DNA from: GCA-2687025 sp964473525
GTDB lineage: Bacteria > Poribacteria > WGA-4E > GCA-2687025
Length of the DNA stretch: 64,000 bases
Direction: 5' to 3'
Assembly: GCA_964473525.1 (NCBI GenBank)
Contig: CAYYPK010000036.1
Location: 1-64,000 of the forward strand
Of the stretch, positions 1 through 8,532 are shown piece by piece. The notes beneath the pieces were generated by a model that was given only the letters and a program-made list of their open reading frames with translations, had not been told where the DNA came from and did no database searches. Both the position numbers and the translations under genes were made by a program. How positions within the stretch are numbered: the first letter of the stretch is position 1; the number at the start of each line of letters is the position of its first letter.

Positions 1-77
1 CGACCCCCATGCTATATCAGCCATGGTCGTTTACACCGATCTATGTACACCCTCGGCTTCCGCGTTGCTGGCCGCTG

Positions 78-179
78 CTACTTAGCCGCGCGGGCCGCCT
101 TCTGGCGCTTCAGCCGGCGCCGCTGCGCCTGACGGATCTTCGTTCGACGGATCGCCTGACCGCTCTTGCTACGTCCCAT
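78..179 (-). CDS. 33-residue very basic protein
   Basis: A small open frame encodes 33 residues, starting MGRSKSGQAIRRTKIRQ and ending in AARAAK. About 14 of the 33 residues are Lys or Arg. A good ribosome binding site (GGAGAG) lies a few bases before the ATG, which is why I accept a gene this short. It follows the 309-residue acidic protein on the same strand after a 48-base gap, so the two may be co-transcribed. The composition suggests nucleic-acid or ribosome binding. It does not match the small ribosomal proteins I know (Thx, bL36). Function is unknown. Confidence 0.5.
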   Translation of the reverse strand: MGRSKSGQAIRRTKIRQAQRRRLKRQKAARAAK

Positions 180-227
180 GTTCGCTCTCTCCGGTTGCTT
201 CTGTGCCGAGCGCCCCTCATTGGGCCG

Positions 228-1157
228 CTATTCCTCAGGCCGAGCTGAATCCGACTCGACGGACTCGCTCTTGTCCTCGTCCAAACTGCCTTCGACCACC
301 GTGCCTTCGTCGTCCTCGTCCGGCTCCTCCGGGGCGTCGCGTTCGTGTCCTTGGGGAACGGGCGCCGGTCGCGCGGGCTCGGAGGCGTCTCGTTCCGCCT
401 GCTGGATACGCGCCACCTTCGTGACGAGTTCCTCGAACCTCCCCTTGGACGTCGTGGCGGCGTCCCACTCCGACACGAGCAGCGCCCACTGCTCCTCGCG
501 CATGTCGTTGCGCGACTGCACGTTAAAGCGCCGTCGCACGAAGTTCCACAGGTCTTCCTGGCTGATTTCCCGCCGTTCGAGGGCGTCGCGCAGTCGCTGA
601 GCGATGGCGAACGCCGCCTTCTGACGCCTGCCTATGCCCGCCTTGACGTCCCGCTGAGGCGCGGATGGCGCGCGCGCGCCCGATGCGCGACCCGGCCGAT
701 GGCTGCTGATGAACTCCCTGATGATCGTCGTCGGGAGCAGCTGCTCCACCGCGTTGCGCTGTGCCTTGTGCACGACCTTCGTGAACGCGTGCGCGTCGTC
801 CACGCCGTCCGCTTGCTTCGGCTGCTCGTGCGCCCCGACCCGTGACGCGCCCGTGTAGCTGCCCGTGGCGCGGACGGTGGCCGTCCACGACGTCTCACGC
901 TCCTCGCACTTCACGTCATCGATGTGGATGCCGCCTCGTAGCCGTGCGACTTCGGCCACGCCCGCGTGCGTCAGTCCCTCCACGACGCGGCCGTCCTGGC
1001 GGAGCGAGTAGACATAGTCCTCGACCACCTGGCCGGTGAGAGCCGCCACGATGGCGTCGTCGTCGCGGCGCCGCAGCTGCTCGGGCGTCAGGATGGCGGC
1101 AGAATCCGCCGTCGCCCTGTCGTCCTGATCGCTGTCGTCCGGCGCGATGTGTTCCAT
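228..1157 (-). CDS. uncharacterised acidic-tailed protein, possibly DNA-recombination related
   Basis: The protein has 309 residues from an ATG preceded by GAGGGATC. A start 11 codons further upstream is possible but lacks this site. The N-terminus (1-25) and C-terminus (about 255-309) are very acidic. The middle (about 35-155) looks folded and contains the segments VVEGLTHAGVAEVARLRGG and FTKVVHKAQRNAVEQLLP, followed by TTIIREFISS. The second segment faintly recalls the stretch near the end of the RecT core, where an A-K-rich helix is followed by a Leu-Pro pair. I treat that as a weak hint only. No neighbouring gene supports a phage or recombination setting. A -10-like TACAAT on the minus strand lies at 1178-1183, about 20 bases before the start. 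Confidence 0.75.
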   Translation of the reverse strand: MEHIAPDDSDQDDRATADSAAILTPEQLRRRDDDAIVAALTGQVVEDYVYSLRQDGRVVEGLTHAGVAEVARLRGGIHIDDVKCEERETSWTATVRATGSYTGASRVGAHEQPKQADGVDDAHAFTKVVHKAQRNAVEQLLPTTIIREFISSHRPGRASGARAPSAPQRDVKAGIGRRQKAAFAIAQRLRDALERREISQEDLWNFVRRRFNVQSRNDMREEQWALLVSEWDAATTSKGRFEELVTKVARIQQAERDASEPARPAPVPQGHERDAPEEPDEDDEGTVVEGSLDEDKSESVESDSARPEE

Positions 1158-1286
1158 CGGGGATCCCTCGCCCGTGTATTGTAACACCAACCCCCTTCAA
1201 AGCGGAGTATGCAGGCGGGTCGGCCACGGTCGTTAGTCGAGTGCGTGTGGACGACCGTAACGGCTCTGGTGGCCGCGCCCCGCGCG

Positions 1287-1295
1287 TGTGATAAT
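1287..1295 (+). promoter_or_regulatory. possible extended -10 promoter element
   Basis: TGTGATAAT matches an extended -10 (TG-N-TATAAT) with one mismatch and lies about 29 bases before the hydrolase ATG. No convincing -35 is visible at the usual distance. Tentative. Confidence 0.3.
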
Positions 1296-1323
1296 CCGAC
1301 CGATTTATGGGATGAGGAGCGCA

Positions 1324-2613
1324 ATGAGCAAGCTGACGTCTGCCGTGCGATGGTCGTTGTGCGCGCTGTTGGGGACCGCAGCCCTCACCGGCGCGGGAGA
1401 CGACGGCACGCTGAACCCACACATCGACCTGTTCGGCAACTACGAATTGCCGTCAGGCAAGGTTCTCACGGGAGGTCCCTTTGAGGGCGGCGCCGTCCTG
1501 TTCCTGGAAGCAGAGGACATGTCCCTCGGAGGCGTGTTCTCTCCAACCGAGACGGGCGCCTTCGAGTCGGTGTTTCCTCCCGGTATGCGACTCGACGCCG
1601 TGCGTGACGAATACGGGCGAGTGACGGCGCTCGACTGGCGCCTCGGCGCCGACACGACCATGCGCGCGGAGCGGGTGTTTCCGCACCGCCGCGAGGAGGT
1701 CTCGTTCGAGAGCGGCGACGCGACGATCTCGGGCAGTCTCTTCCTTCCCGCAGGCGCTGGCCCGCATCCGTGCATCGTCTTCGTACACGGGTCAGGCGAC
1801 CAGGACCGCTACGCGGGTCCGTGGGCGACGTACTTCCTCCAGTTCGGCGTGGCGACCTTCGTGTACGACAAGCGAGGCGCCGGAGAGTCCACGGGAGACT
1901 GGCGGGAAGGCAGTTTTCAGGCACTGGCCGACGACGCCATCGCCGCAGTAGGGATTCTCGCCTCTCGGGGCGACATTGACGCGGGCCGGATCGGCTTACA
2001 TGGATCCAGTGAGGGCGGGTGGGTTGCGCCGATCGCGGCGACGAACTCCTCCCGCGTGTCTTTTCTCATAGTGCGGGTCGGCCCTGGCCAGCCCGCGCCC
2101 GAGACCATCCTGCACGAGATGGAGCACGATCTCAGTGACAAGAACCTGACACCCGACGAATTCGCCGCAACGGTGGCCATGACTCGAGACATACTCGATG
2201 CCGCGCGTCGTGGGCAGGCTTGGGAGTCGCTGGACGCGCTCATCGATCCCGCGCGGGACACCACGTGGTACCAGAAGGCGTACGGGACCGACCGACCGCG
2301 AGGCGCGAGCCAACGGTACTGGGCGTGGCACACCGCCAACGCCAACATCGACCCGGCGGACTACGTCCGGCAGTTGGACATCCCGACGCTGTGGTTCCTC
2401 GCCGAACTCGACGAGAACGTGGACACCGCGGCAAGCGAGCCACTGCTGCGCGCGGCGTTCGAAGACGCTCCCACGACGGACCACGACCTTAGAGTGATTC
2501 CCGGCGCCAATCACGCGTTCTTCGTGACGCGCGATGGGGCGCCGTCCTATACGACGGAGTACTGGTCGGCGATGGCCACGTGGCTGCAGGCCAGGGGCTT
2601 CGCGTCGAAGTAG
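1324..2613 (+). CDS. secreted alpha/beta hydrolase (serine hydrolase)
   Basis: The protein has 429 residues. The ATG is preceded by GATGAGGAG at good spacing, so I prefer it to an ATG 36 bases upstream. Residues 1-24 resemble a signal peptide. An N-terminal region of about 120 residues precedes the hydrolase fold. Fold landmarks are HGSGDQD (about 155, oxyanion region), GLHGSSEGG (about 224-232, nucleophile elbow with the catalytic Ser), an acid candidate in LAELDENVD (about 358-366) and the His in GANHAFF (about 394). The closest relatives by layout are prolyl-oligopeptidase/BAAT-type or dienelactone-hydrolase-like esterases. The substrate cannot be told. The sulfotransferase gene follows after about 155 bases on the same strand. 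Confidence 0.9.
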   Translation: MSKLTSAVRWSLCALLGTAALTGAGDDGTLNPHIDLFGNYELPSGKVLTGGPFEGGAVLFLEAEDMSLGGVFSPTETGAFESVFPPGMRLDAVRDEYGRVTALDWRLGADTTMRAERVFPHRREEVSFESGDATISGSLFLPAGAGPHPCIVFVHGSGDQDRYAGPWATYFLQFGVATFVYDKRGAGESTGDWREGSFQALADDAIAAVGILASRGDIDAGRIGLHGSSEGGWVAPIAATNSSRVSFLIVRVGPGQPAPETILHEMEHDLSDKNLTPDEFAATVAMTRDILDAARRGQAWESLDALIDPARDTTWYQKAYGTDRPRGASQRYWAWHTANANIDPADYVRQLDIPTLWFLAELDENVDTAASEPLLRAAFEDAPTTDHDLRVIPGANHAFFVTRDGAPSYTTEYWSAMATWLQARGFASK

Positions 2614-2768
2614 GCATCCGCCTGCTTGGCAGTTGCTGCGGAAGCGGCCGGGCGAGCTCCCTGGCCCATCGCGCTGGCCGCGAGCATGACCCACGCCTCT
2701 TGTGCTACCGTATCTCGCACGGCAGGCCCGCGCGACTACTTCGACCGACAGGACCACAGCGCGCAGTG

Positions 2769-3572
2769 ATGGTGATGTGCAACGGCATGGGTCGTGGGGG
2801 GTCTACGCTACAGTACAACCTCACGAGAAGGCTCGTTGAGAGATGCGACGCTGGGGTCGCCCACGGCTACATGGTGGACGGGCCTACGCACGCGCAACAC
2901 GTCGCGCACGAAACCGTTTGCGCGTGGGCGCGGGATTCCCAACTGCACGTTACCAAGGCCCACGAGCCTCACTCGCTGCTGGGCGACTTGATGGAGGCGG
3001 GCGCCGCGCGCGTGTGCTACATCTACCGCGACCTGCGCGATGTCGCCCTATCGCGGCGAACGGCGTTCGGCGAACGGGGCGACAGGCTCCTCAGCATCAT
3101 CGCCGACCATGTGGAGTGGCACGACGAGCTCTCCCGGGTGCGCGACCAGCACCCCAACGCGGTCGTATGGCAACGCTATGAGACCGTGACTGCCGATCTG
3201 CCTGGCGCGGTGCGCGAGATAGCCGCGGCTCTGGGCCTGGACCCGGACGACGACGTGGTGCGAGCCGTCGACGCGGAGTGCGGCATGGCTGCCTCGCAGC
3301 GAACCGTGGACCAGAACCGCAAGGCGGTCGAGGAAACTGTCGAAGCATTGCGGGAGGAGAACCCGCGGCTGGCGGGGAAGTTCCTGCGGCTCATCGGCAG
3401 GGGCGGTCAGCGGCAGCAACTGACCCAACACGGCGCCGACCTGCTACACCACAACCACATCTCGCAGCATCAGGGAGCGTCCGCCTGGCGCGACCATCTT
3501 GATGCCGCCACGCGGGACGCCATCGAGACCCGTTTCGGAGGCTGGCTACGCGGCGCCGGATACGACGTATGA
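2769..3572 (+). CDS. sulfotransferase family protein
   Basis: The protein has 267 residues. Sulfotransferases move a sulfuryl group from PAPS to a hydroxyl or amino acceptor. The PAPS 5'-phosphosulfate loop is seen as GRGGSTLQYNL just after the start. The 3'-phosphate-binding region is IYRDLRDVALSR (about 83-94). The C-terminal W-R-DHL region (GASAWRDHL) resembles the usual Gly-x-Trp-Lys element. The frame extends upstream to 2580, but that part overlaps the hydrolase gene and resembles nothing, so I start at the ATG just before the P-loop. ATGs at 2775 and 2790 are alternatives. The acceptor is unknown. Confidence 0.88.
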   Translation: MVMCNGMGRGGSTLQYNLTRRLVERCDAGVAHGYMVDGPTHAQHVAHETVCAWARDSQLHVTKAHEPHSLLGDLMEAGAARVCYIYRDLRDVALSRRTAFGERGDRLLSIIADHVEWHDELSRVRDQHPNAVVWQRYETVTADLPGAVREIAAALGLDPDDDVVRAVDAECGMAASQRTVDQNRKAVEETVEALREENPRLAGKFLRLIGRGGQRQQLTQHGADLLHHNHISQHQGASAWRDHLDAATRDAIETRFGGWLRGAGYDV

Positions 3573-3610
3573 CCGCGCCCTGCACGCCCTCCGCCAGTGA
3601 CGCACCGGCA

Positions 3611-4390
3611 TCAGAGCCCCATCGACGCTAGCAGCGCGATCAACTGGTGCGGACGATCCGTCTGGATACCGTCGACACCGATATCTATCGCGTGGCGGAA
3701 CATCTCGGGGTTGTCCGTGTCTCCGAGGTTATCGACGTGGACGGCGACCCCGAGCTCGTGCGCCTCATCCACCATCGACTTTGTCCAGGAGTTGATGCCG
3801 CCGTCGAGGATCTCCGCGGGAAGCTCCTGATGGAACGCGCGGAGCCCTCCCGGCCTGCGATACTCTCGTGGAACGCTCGGCATGATGGGTATGTCAGGGT
3901 CGTGGCGCTTCCACGCGCGACAGCCCTTGATGTTGCTGTACACGGCGACATGTCTCGCCATGCCGTACTGCTGGATGGTCGCCCACACCTCCTCGACCGC
4001 TCCGTCCTTGTGGTCGACGTACACATAGATGTTGTCGCGCGCCAGCCTGAGCGCGTCCTCGAATGTCGGGACACGCTCTGTGGCGTACGCGGGCGAGAAG
4101 TGGGAGCCAGCGTCGAGCCCCTGCACGGCGCCATAGTCGAGGTCAGTGATGCTCCCGGCGCCGTTCGTCGTGCGATCCACGGTGCGATCGTGCATGAGGA
4201 CCAGGTGGCCGTCGCGGGTAGGCCGCACGTCGACCTCGACGTAATCGCAGCCCAGGGCAATCGCCCCGCGAATCGCCGCGAGGGTGTTTTCCGGCGCGAC
4301 AGCCGCGCCACCCCGGTGCGCGATCACCGCGACGCGGCGACGCACGAGCGGCAGGCGCGGAAATCGGCGGGGCGCGGTCGCGTCAGTCAT
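3611..4390 (-). CDS. glycerophosphodiester phosphodiesterase
   Basis: The protein has 259 residues and no signal peptide. GDPD enzymes hydrolyse glycerophosphodiesters to glycerol 3-phosphate and an alcohol. The hallmark motifs are AHRGGAAVAPENTL (about 22-36), YVEVDVRPTRDGHLVLMHD (metal-binding Glu and Asp, catalytic His) and then RTTNGAGSI. The C-terminal TIM-barrel strand contains GVDGIQTDRP, typical of the family. The chosen ATG is preceded by GGGGATCCT, and the 14 codons upstream look non-coding. It converges on the sulfotransferase gene, with only 38 bases between the stop codons. It appears to be a single-gene unit. Confidence 0.93.
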   Translation of the reverse strand: MTDATAPRRFPRLPLVRRRVAVIAHRGGAAVAPENTLAAIRGAIALGCDYVEVDVRPTRDGHLVLMHDRTVDRTTNGAGSITDLDYGAVQGLDAGSHFSPAYATERVPTFEDALRLARDNIYVYVDHKDGAVEEVWATIQQYGMARHVAVYSNIKGCRAWKRHDPDIPIMPSVPREYRRPGGLRAFHQELPAEILDGGINSWTKSMVDEAHELGVAVHVDNLGDTDNPEMFRHAIDIGVDGIQTDRPHQLIALLASMGL

Positions 4391-4767
4391 AGGATCCCCA
4401 TTGTCGGGCACGTGGGGCCAGGCGCTCGCCACTGGCCAGTTCCCGCCGTGTCCGTCGCGGAAGCGCGCGCGAGACTAACGCCGTTAGGGCACGGCAACGC
4501 GCAGACACATCTCGTTCTCGCCGGGAGCCGATGTTGGCCAGGGTCGCTGGCGCGTCTCGTGTGCCAACGCGTACGGCGATTCCACAAGTCGGCGTATACG
4601 GCGAGGGACGGCGCCCCATGAACGATGCCTCGCCGCTGCGTTGGGCGTCCGCGCGCGTGTCGGTCATGGTCAGGATGCTGGCGCGGGGCGCCTGGCGCAA
4701 CCGCCCGCGCGTGGCTAGTCTAGTCGTGTGAGCGAGCCGATCGAGCCATAGGAAGCAGGAGGACCGC
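4391..4767. other. 377-base divergent intergenic region
   Basis: This lies between the divergent GDPD and Fe-S repair genes. Frames here are short and resemble nothing. I found no tRNA-like fold, clear promoter hexamer pair or repeat. It must hold the promoters for both flanking genes. Confidence 0.5.
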
Positions 4768-5496
4768 ATGCCCACCGTTCTGTCCGCGGAAGCGCAAGTA
4801 GGCGCCATCGTTACCCAGCACCCGGTCGCGGCGTCCGTTTTCAGGAAGCACCGCGTTGATTTCTGCTGCAACGGACGGCAGACCCTAGCGACCGCGTGCG
4901 CGGAGCTCTCTTTGGAGCCCGCGGCGTTGCTGGAGGAGGTCCGCGAGGCGGAGGCGCGTGAAGATACGCCCAAGGACCAGCGCGACTGGACCCAGGCCTC
5001 CCTGGGCGAGCTGTGCGCGCACATCATCAGCACGCATCACGCCTACCTGCGCGTAGAGCTACCGACGCTCGCACTCTACATCGAGAAGATCGCTGGCGTA
5101 CATGACGACCACCCGGAATTCGCCGTGCTTGGCCAGACGTTCGATGCGCTTGTGGACGAACTGCTCAGCCACATGGCGAAGGAGGAACAGATCCTCTTCC
5201 CCATGATTACGCGCGCGGAAGTGGCCGCTGATCTCAATCTGTCGATGCCGCCGTCACACTGCGGCAGCGTGCGGAACCCCATCGGCCAGATGGAGCACGA
5301 ACACGACGTCGCCGGCGGCGCGCTACGCGCGATGAGCGAACTCACCGACGGCTACACCCCGCCCGAGGACGCGTGCCCCACCGTCCGCGAGACGTACGCG
5401 CGGCTACACCGCCTCGAGGGCGACATGTTCCAGCACATCCACATGGAGAACAACATCCTGCATCCGCGCGCGGCGGCGCAGGAAGTCAGCGGCTAG
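4768..5496 (+). CDS. ric: iron-sulfur cluster repair di-iron protein (RIC/YtfE/ScdA)
   Basis: The protein has 242 residues and a strong ribosome binding site (GGAGGA). It belongs to the RIC family, which restores Fe-S clusters damaged by nitric oxide or peroxide through a di-iron centre. The N-terminal ScdA_N (DUF542) domain is visible at about 1-60 with the HRVDFCCNGRQTL motif. The hemerythrin-type four-helix bundle follows, with metal-ligand segments IISTHHAYLR, LLSHMAKEEQILFPM, MEHEHDVAGG and FQHIHMENNILHPR. The length matches E. coli YtfE (about 220) with a slightly longer tail. The gene stands alone, and its stop is four bases from the stop of the convergent LamG gene. NO-responsive regulation is usual for the family but no operator is evident. 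Confidence 0.95.
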   Translation: MPTVLSAEAQVGAIVTQHPVAASVFRKHRVDFCCNGRQTLATACAELSLEPAALLEEVREAEAREDTPKDQRDWTQASLGELCAHIISTHHAYLRVELPTLALYIEKIAGVHDDHPEFAVLGQTFDALVDELLSHMAKEEQILFPMITRAEVAADLNLSMPPSHCGSVRNPIGQMEHEHDVAGGALRAMSELTDGYTPPEDACPTVRETYARLHRLEGDMFQHIHMENNILHPRAAAQEVSG

Positions 5497-5500
5497 GCGG

Positions 5501-6250
5501 CTACTGAACGCGGGACTTCAGCGTTCCCCACCGCGTCGCCAGCTTCCCGGACGCGGACACGGCGAGCGGCTGGAGTCCCTCCATCGTCTCGGCGACCTCT
5601 ATCTCGTCGAGAGCGTGGCTGTAGACCGCGACCTCGTCGATGGCCCCCACTGTCGGGCCGCCGCCCGCTGCGGGCTGCGCGCCGATGAAGAAGGGGCAGA
5701 CGCAGGTGTTCGGCTCGCCAGCCGCCCCGCGCTGTCCAGACACCTCGCCGTCGATGTAGGCGATCATCTGGGCGCCGTCGTATGTGGCGACAAGGTAGTG
5801 CCACACGTCATCGGCGACCTCGCCGGTGCCTATCTGAATGTCGTCGGCGCCGGAGGTGATGCCGAAGTTCATCTTGGTCGGCAGCACCCACATGGAGTAG
5901 TTGCGATCCGGCCAGCCTCCCTTGCCCATCACCATCTGGTACGTAGCCGTGGCGGCGGGAATCTTCACCCAGATGGCCATGCTGAACTCGACGAGGTCCA
6001 TGGCGTCGTCGTGATCGACGCGGACCCGACCGTGCGTGAAGTCCAGGGCGCTCCCGAACTTGCCGTCCGCGAGCCACTCGACATCGCCCTCAATGATGCC
6101 GTCGTGGCCGTTGCCCGACTCGTCGGCGGCGACGTCCCCGGAGCCTTCGTCGAGTAGCCATAGGCCCACTAGGTCTGCCCGGGCCTCTCGCTGCTGCAGT
6201 CCGGCGCACATCAGCGCGGCGCAGCACACTGCGATAGCGCGTGTCGTCAT
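5501..6250 (-). CDS. small secreted LamG-domain protein with WG-type tail
   Basis: The protein has 249 residues. GGAGAA stands just before the chosen ATG, and the predicted signal peptide (1-25, ending near AREARA) begins there, so 41 upstream codons are excluded. One LamG/concanavalin-A-like jelly roll fills about 26-228. It starts VGLWLLDEGSGDVAADESG and ends with the usual IDEVAVYSHALDEIEVAETM. Such domains bind carbohydrates or proteins outside the cell. The last residues, GKLATRWGTLKSRVQ, form a short basic tail shared with other small exported proteins in the window. A second LamG gene follows upstream on the same strand after 166 bases. Its ligand is unknown. Confidence 0.9.
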   Translation of the reverse strand: MTTRAIAVCCAALMCAGLQQREARADLVGLWLLDEGSGDVAADESGNGHDGIIEGDVEWLADGKFGSALDFTHGRVRVDHDDAMDLVEFSMAIWVKIPAATATYQMVMGKGGWPDRNYSMWVLPTKMNFGITSGADDIQIGTGEVADDVWHYLVATYDGAQMIAYIDGEVSGQRGAAGEPNTCVCPFFIGAQPAAGGGPTVGAIDEVAVYSHALDEIEVAETMEGLQPLAVSASGKLATRWGTLKSRVQ

Positions 6251-6416
6251 GTCTTCTCCTGATCGCGACTGTGTGACGGGTCGACGGCCGAATTCAGGAA
6301 AGTATACCGCACCTGCGGGACTGGCTCCGCACGAACTGTCGCGGCCCCTGCCCGTCGCGGGGCGGCGCCCCATTGCCGCGGGTCGCTTGCTGCGTCCGCG
6401 CTGGGCGCCGCGCGCG

Positions 6417-7226
6417 TCAGTCGGCGCCTCGTCGGAGCGTGGCCCATCGCGTCGTCAGTCTACCGCGCGCATCGACGGTTCGCCCGGCTGAGGGTAGCCC
6501 ATCGGTCATGATCTCGACGACGTCTGCTTCCTCCAACGCCACGTTGAATATCCCGATCTCATCGAGTAGGCCGATGTACCCGGAATTCCCGCCAGCCTGG
6601 TGCCATGAGGCGAACACCACGTCGGCGCTGTTCTGCGGCACGTCGTTGAGCACCTTGTATTCACCCTCCTGCAAGCCATCCGTGAACACTCGACCCGTGT
6701 CGGCATCGTCGTCGAAGCTGATGGCGACGTGATGCCAGTCGCCGTCGTTGACGACGGTCTGACCGCTGGTGTCGTGCCATGTGTTTCCACCCTCGTCACC
6801 GATGGAGATCGACGCCGTGTTCTGGTCCAGGTGGATGTACAGCGTGTAGTTGCGGTTCTCGTTGCGATCCGATTTGGAGATGACGCCGATCCACGCGCCG
6901 GCGCTCTCAGTCTGCATCCACGCTGTCACGGTGTAGGTGGTAAGGCTCAGCGCATCGGGGTTGGCCTCGTTGGCCGTCACACGAACATACGTGCCACCGT
7001 CGATTTCAAGCGCTTGCCCGAAGACGCCGCCCGTCCAACTCGCGGCGCCAGAGACGGCTCCATCGTGGCCGTTCCCGGAGGAGTCTCCGACGACGTCACC
7101 GGCTCCCTCATCGAAGAGCCACATGCCCACGATGGCGTCAGGCGCGATCTTCGCGACGCCGGTCGGGCCTCCGGCTATCGCCAACAGCACGACCAACATG
7201 ACGACGTGGCGAGTGCGACGGGACAT
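6417..7226 (-). CDS. small secreted LamG-domain protein with WG-type tail
   Basis: The protein has 269 residues. The ATG follows GGGAGGAAG, and the hydrophobic segment VVMLVVLLAIAGGP (about 8-22) is a signal peptide or anchor. One LamG domain covers about 33-245, starting IVGMWLFDEGAGDVVGD and ending LLDEIGIFNVALEEADVVEIM. It is a paralogue of the 249-residue LamG protein next to it, sharing the W-L-DEG-GDV-DSGNGHDG opening. The C-terminus GRLTTRWATLRRGAD repeats the same tail pattern. Expected location is periplasmic or surface. Confidence 0.9.
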   Translation of the reverse strand: MSRRTRHVVMLVVLLAIAGGPTGVAKIAPDAIVGMWLFDEGAGDVVGDSSGNGHDGAVSGAASWTGGVFGQALEIDGGTYVRVTANEANPDALSLTTYTVTAWMQTESAGAWIGVISKSDRNENRNYTLYIHLDQNTASISIGDEGGNTWHDTSGQTVVNDGDWHHVAISFDDDADTGRVFTDGLQEGEYKVLNDVPQNSADVVFASWHQAGGNSGYIGLLDEIGIFNVALEEADVVEIMTDGLPSAGRTVDARGRLTTRWATLRRGAD

Positions 7227-7606
7227 TGGCTTCCTCCCTGCTTCCGCGAGTGGTCTCATCAAGCGAGACACTTGCGCACAGTATCCCATCTGCCCACTCG
7301 GTTGTCACACCAACCGAACAGCTCTTCTGCCGGGGCGGACGACGCGCGCTGCGCCGCACGCACGAATCTCGTGCCGGTGGTTCCCGACCGGGAGAGCGCG
7401 GCGCGCCGAGAGCGCCGCACGAGAGTGCCAACTCGCCCGACACCGCGCGTCGTCGTCGCCATCGGTTCTGGACTCGACGTTGTTGCTGGCTGTTTCCCGC
7501 ACGCGATTCGGCCTGAACCAGCACCCGGCGCAGACTCTCGGCCGCGCCGCCGGATTGGGGCCAGAGCCGCGAGCGCCCGGCAGATGTGCGGTCCAGGTCA
7601 GCAGGG
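7227..7606. other. 380-base intergenic region
   Basis: It separates two same-strand genes (LamG and propeller). Frames on both strands are low-complexity and resemble nothing. I see no RNA gene or clear hairpin terminator. Confidence 0.5.
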
Positions 7607-8518
7607 CTAACGGCGAACGCCTTTCAGCCAGCCCCACGTGACGACCTCCTTCGCGAAGATCGACAGCAACGAGATGTCGGGAGCCCAGTCAGGATGCGCG
7701 TCGTCCGCGGGATGCCGGGTAAGGTTGCGCACCAAGCCGGTGTCCACGCCGACAACGTAGATCTCGCGGTTGCCGTCGCGATTGGACATGAACGCGATCT
7801 CGGCGCTGTCTGGAGACCAACTGGGGTAGGCATCTATAGCGGGGTGCTCGACGATCTTGTGTACGTTCGTGCCGTCCACGTTGGCGACGTAGATGTCGAC
7901 GTTCAGACCGACGCCATACTGGAACACGATTCGCCGCCCATCCTGCGACCAATCCAGGCTCGCGGGAACGACGCTCTCGATCCATTTATGAAACGCGCCC
8001 GTGTCGGCCTCGACGATGTACGAATGTACAGCGATACTCTCACCCGAAGGGGACCAAGCGACACGCCCGCCACCACCAAGCTCCATGGTCGGGGCGAGCA
8101 CGCGGAAGCGCCCCGAGGCGATATCAAGGATGTGGACCTCGTGCCATGTCGTCTGATTGCTCTTGGAGATGCTGTGCGCCCACTCGTCGCCGCGTGGACT
8201 CCACGAAATCGCGCGGCCCGGCGTGGAGTGCCGCACAGCGCCTCCGGCGCTAGCGACTCCTACGACCCACGTCCCCATGGACTCCGCACTCGGGGTCGCG
8301 CCTACGAATGCAAGCCTGTCGGCGAGTGGCGACCAGGCTGCGGCGACCGCTCCGCCTGGGTGGCGAGTTATCCGATTTGCAGGTCCACCGCGGGCCTTGA
8401 TGACGTAGATGTCTGGCCCACCGTGTCGATCTGAGTCGAACGCTATCTGGGTGTCAGCGCCCCCCTGCAAGACGAGGACAACCCCGCCCAGTGCGAGTAG
8501 TTGGATAGCACGGAACAT
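7607..8518 (-). CDS. exported TolB-like (PD40) beta-propeller protein
   Basis: The protein has 303 residues, starting MFRAIQLLALGGVVLVLQGG, a signal peptide. About six PD40/WD40-like blades follow. The clearest are TQIAFDSDRHGGPDIYV, AAAWSPLADRLAF, RVAWSPSGESIAV, LDWSQDGRRIVF, PSWSPDSAEIAFMSNRD and PDWAPD. This resembles the propeller of TolB and of the giant protein at 46586-63679. An ATG eight codons upstream (8542) would overlap the preceding gene by ten bases and is possible. The last residues, VVTWGWLKGVRR, look like a weak version of the WG tail on nearby LamG proteins. Function is unknown. Such propellers usually mediate protein contacts. Confidence 0.85.
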   Translation of the reverse strand: MFRAIQLLALGGVVLVLQGGADTQIAFDSDRHGGPDIYVIKARGGPANRITRHPGGAVAAAWSPLADRLAFVGATPSAESMGTWVVGVASAGGAVRHSTPGRAISWSPRGDEWAHSISKSNQTTWHEVHILDIASGRFRVLAPTMELGGGGRVAWSPSGESIAVHSYIVEADTGAFHKWIESVVPASLDWSQDGRRIVFQYGVGLNVDIYVANVDGTNVHKIVEHPAIDAYPSWSPDSAEIAFMSNRDGNREIYVVGVDTGLVRNLTRHPADDAHPDWAPDISLLSIFAKEVVTWGWLKGVRR

Positions 8519-8532
8519 GACTGGTCCCAATG

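Noticed and set aside
2580..2768. N-terminal extension of the sulfotransferase frame
   Set aside because: It overlaps the end of the hydrolase gene, has no ribosome site and is unlike sulfotransferases, which start just before the P-loop.
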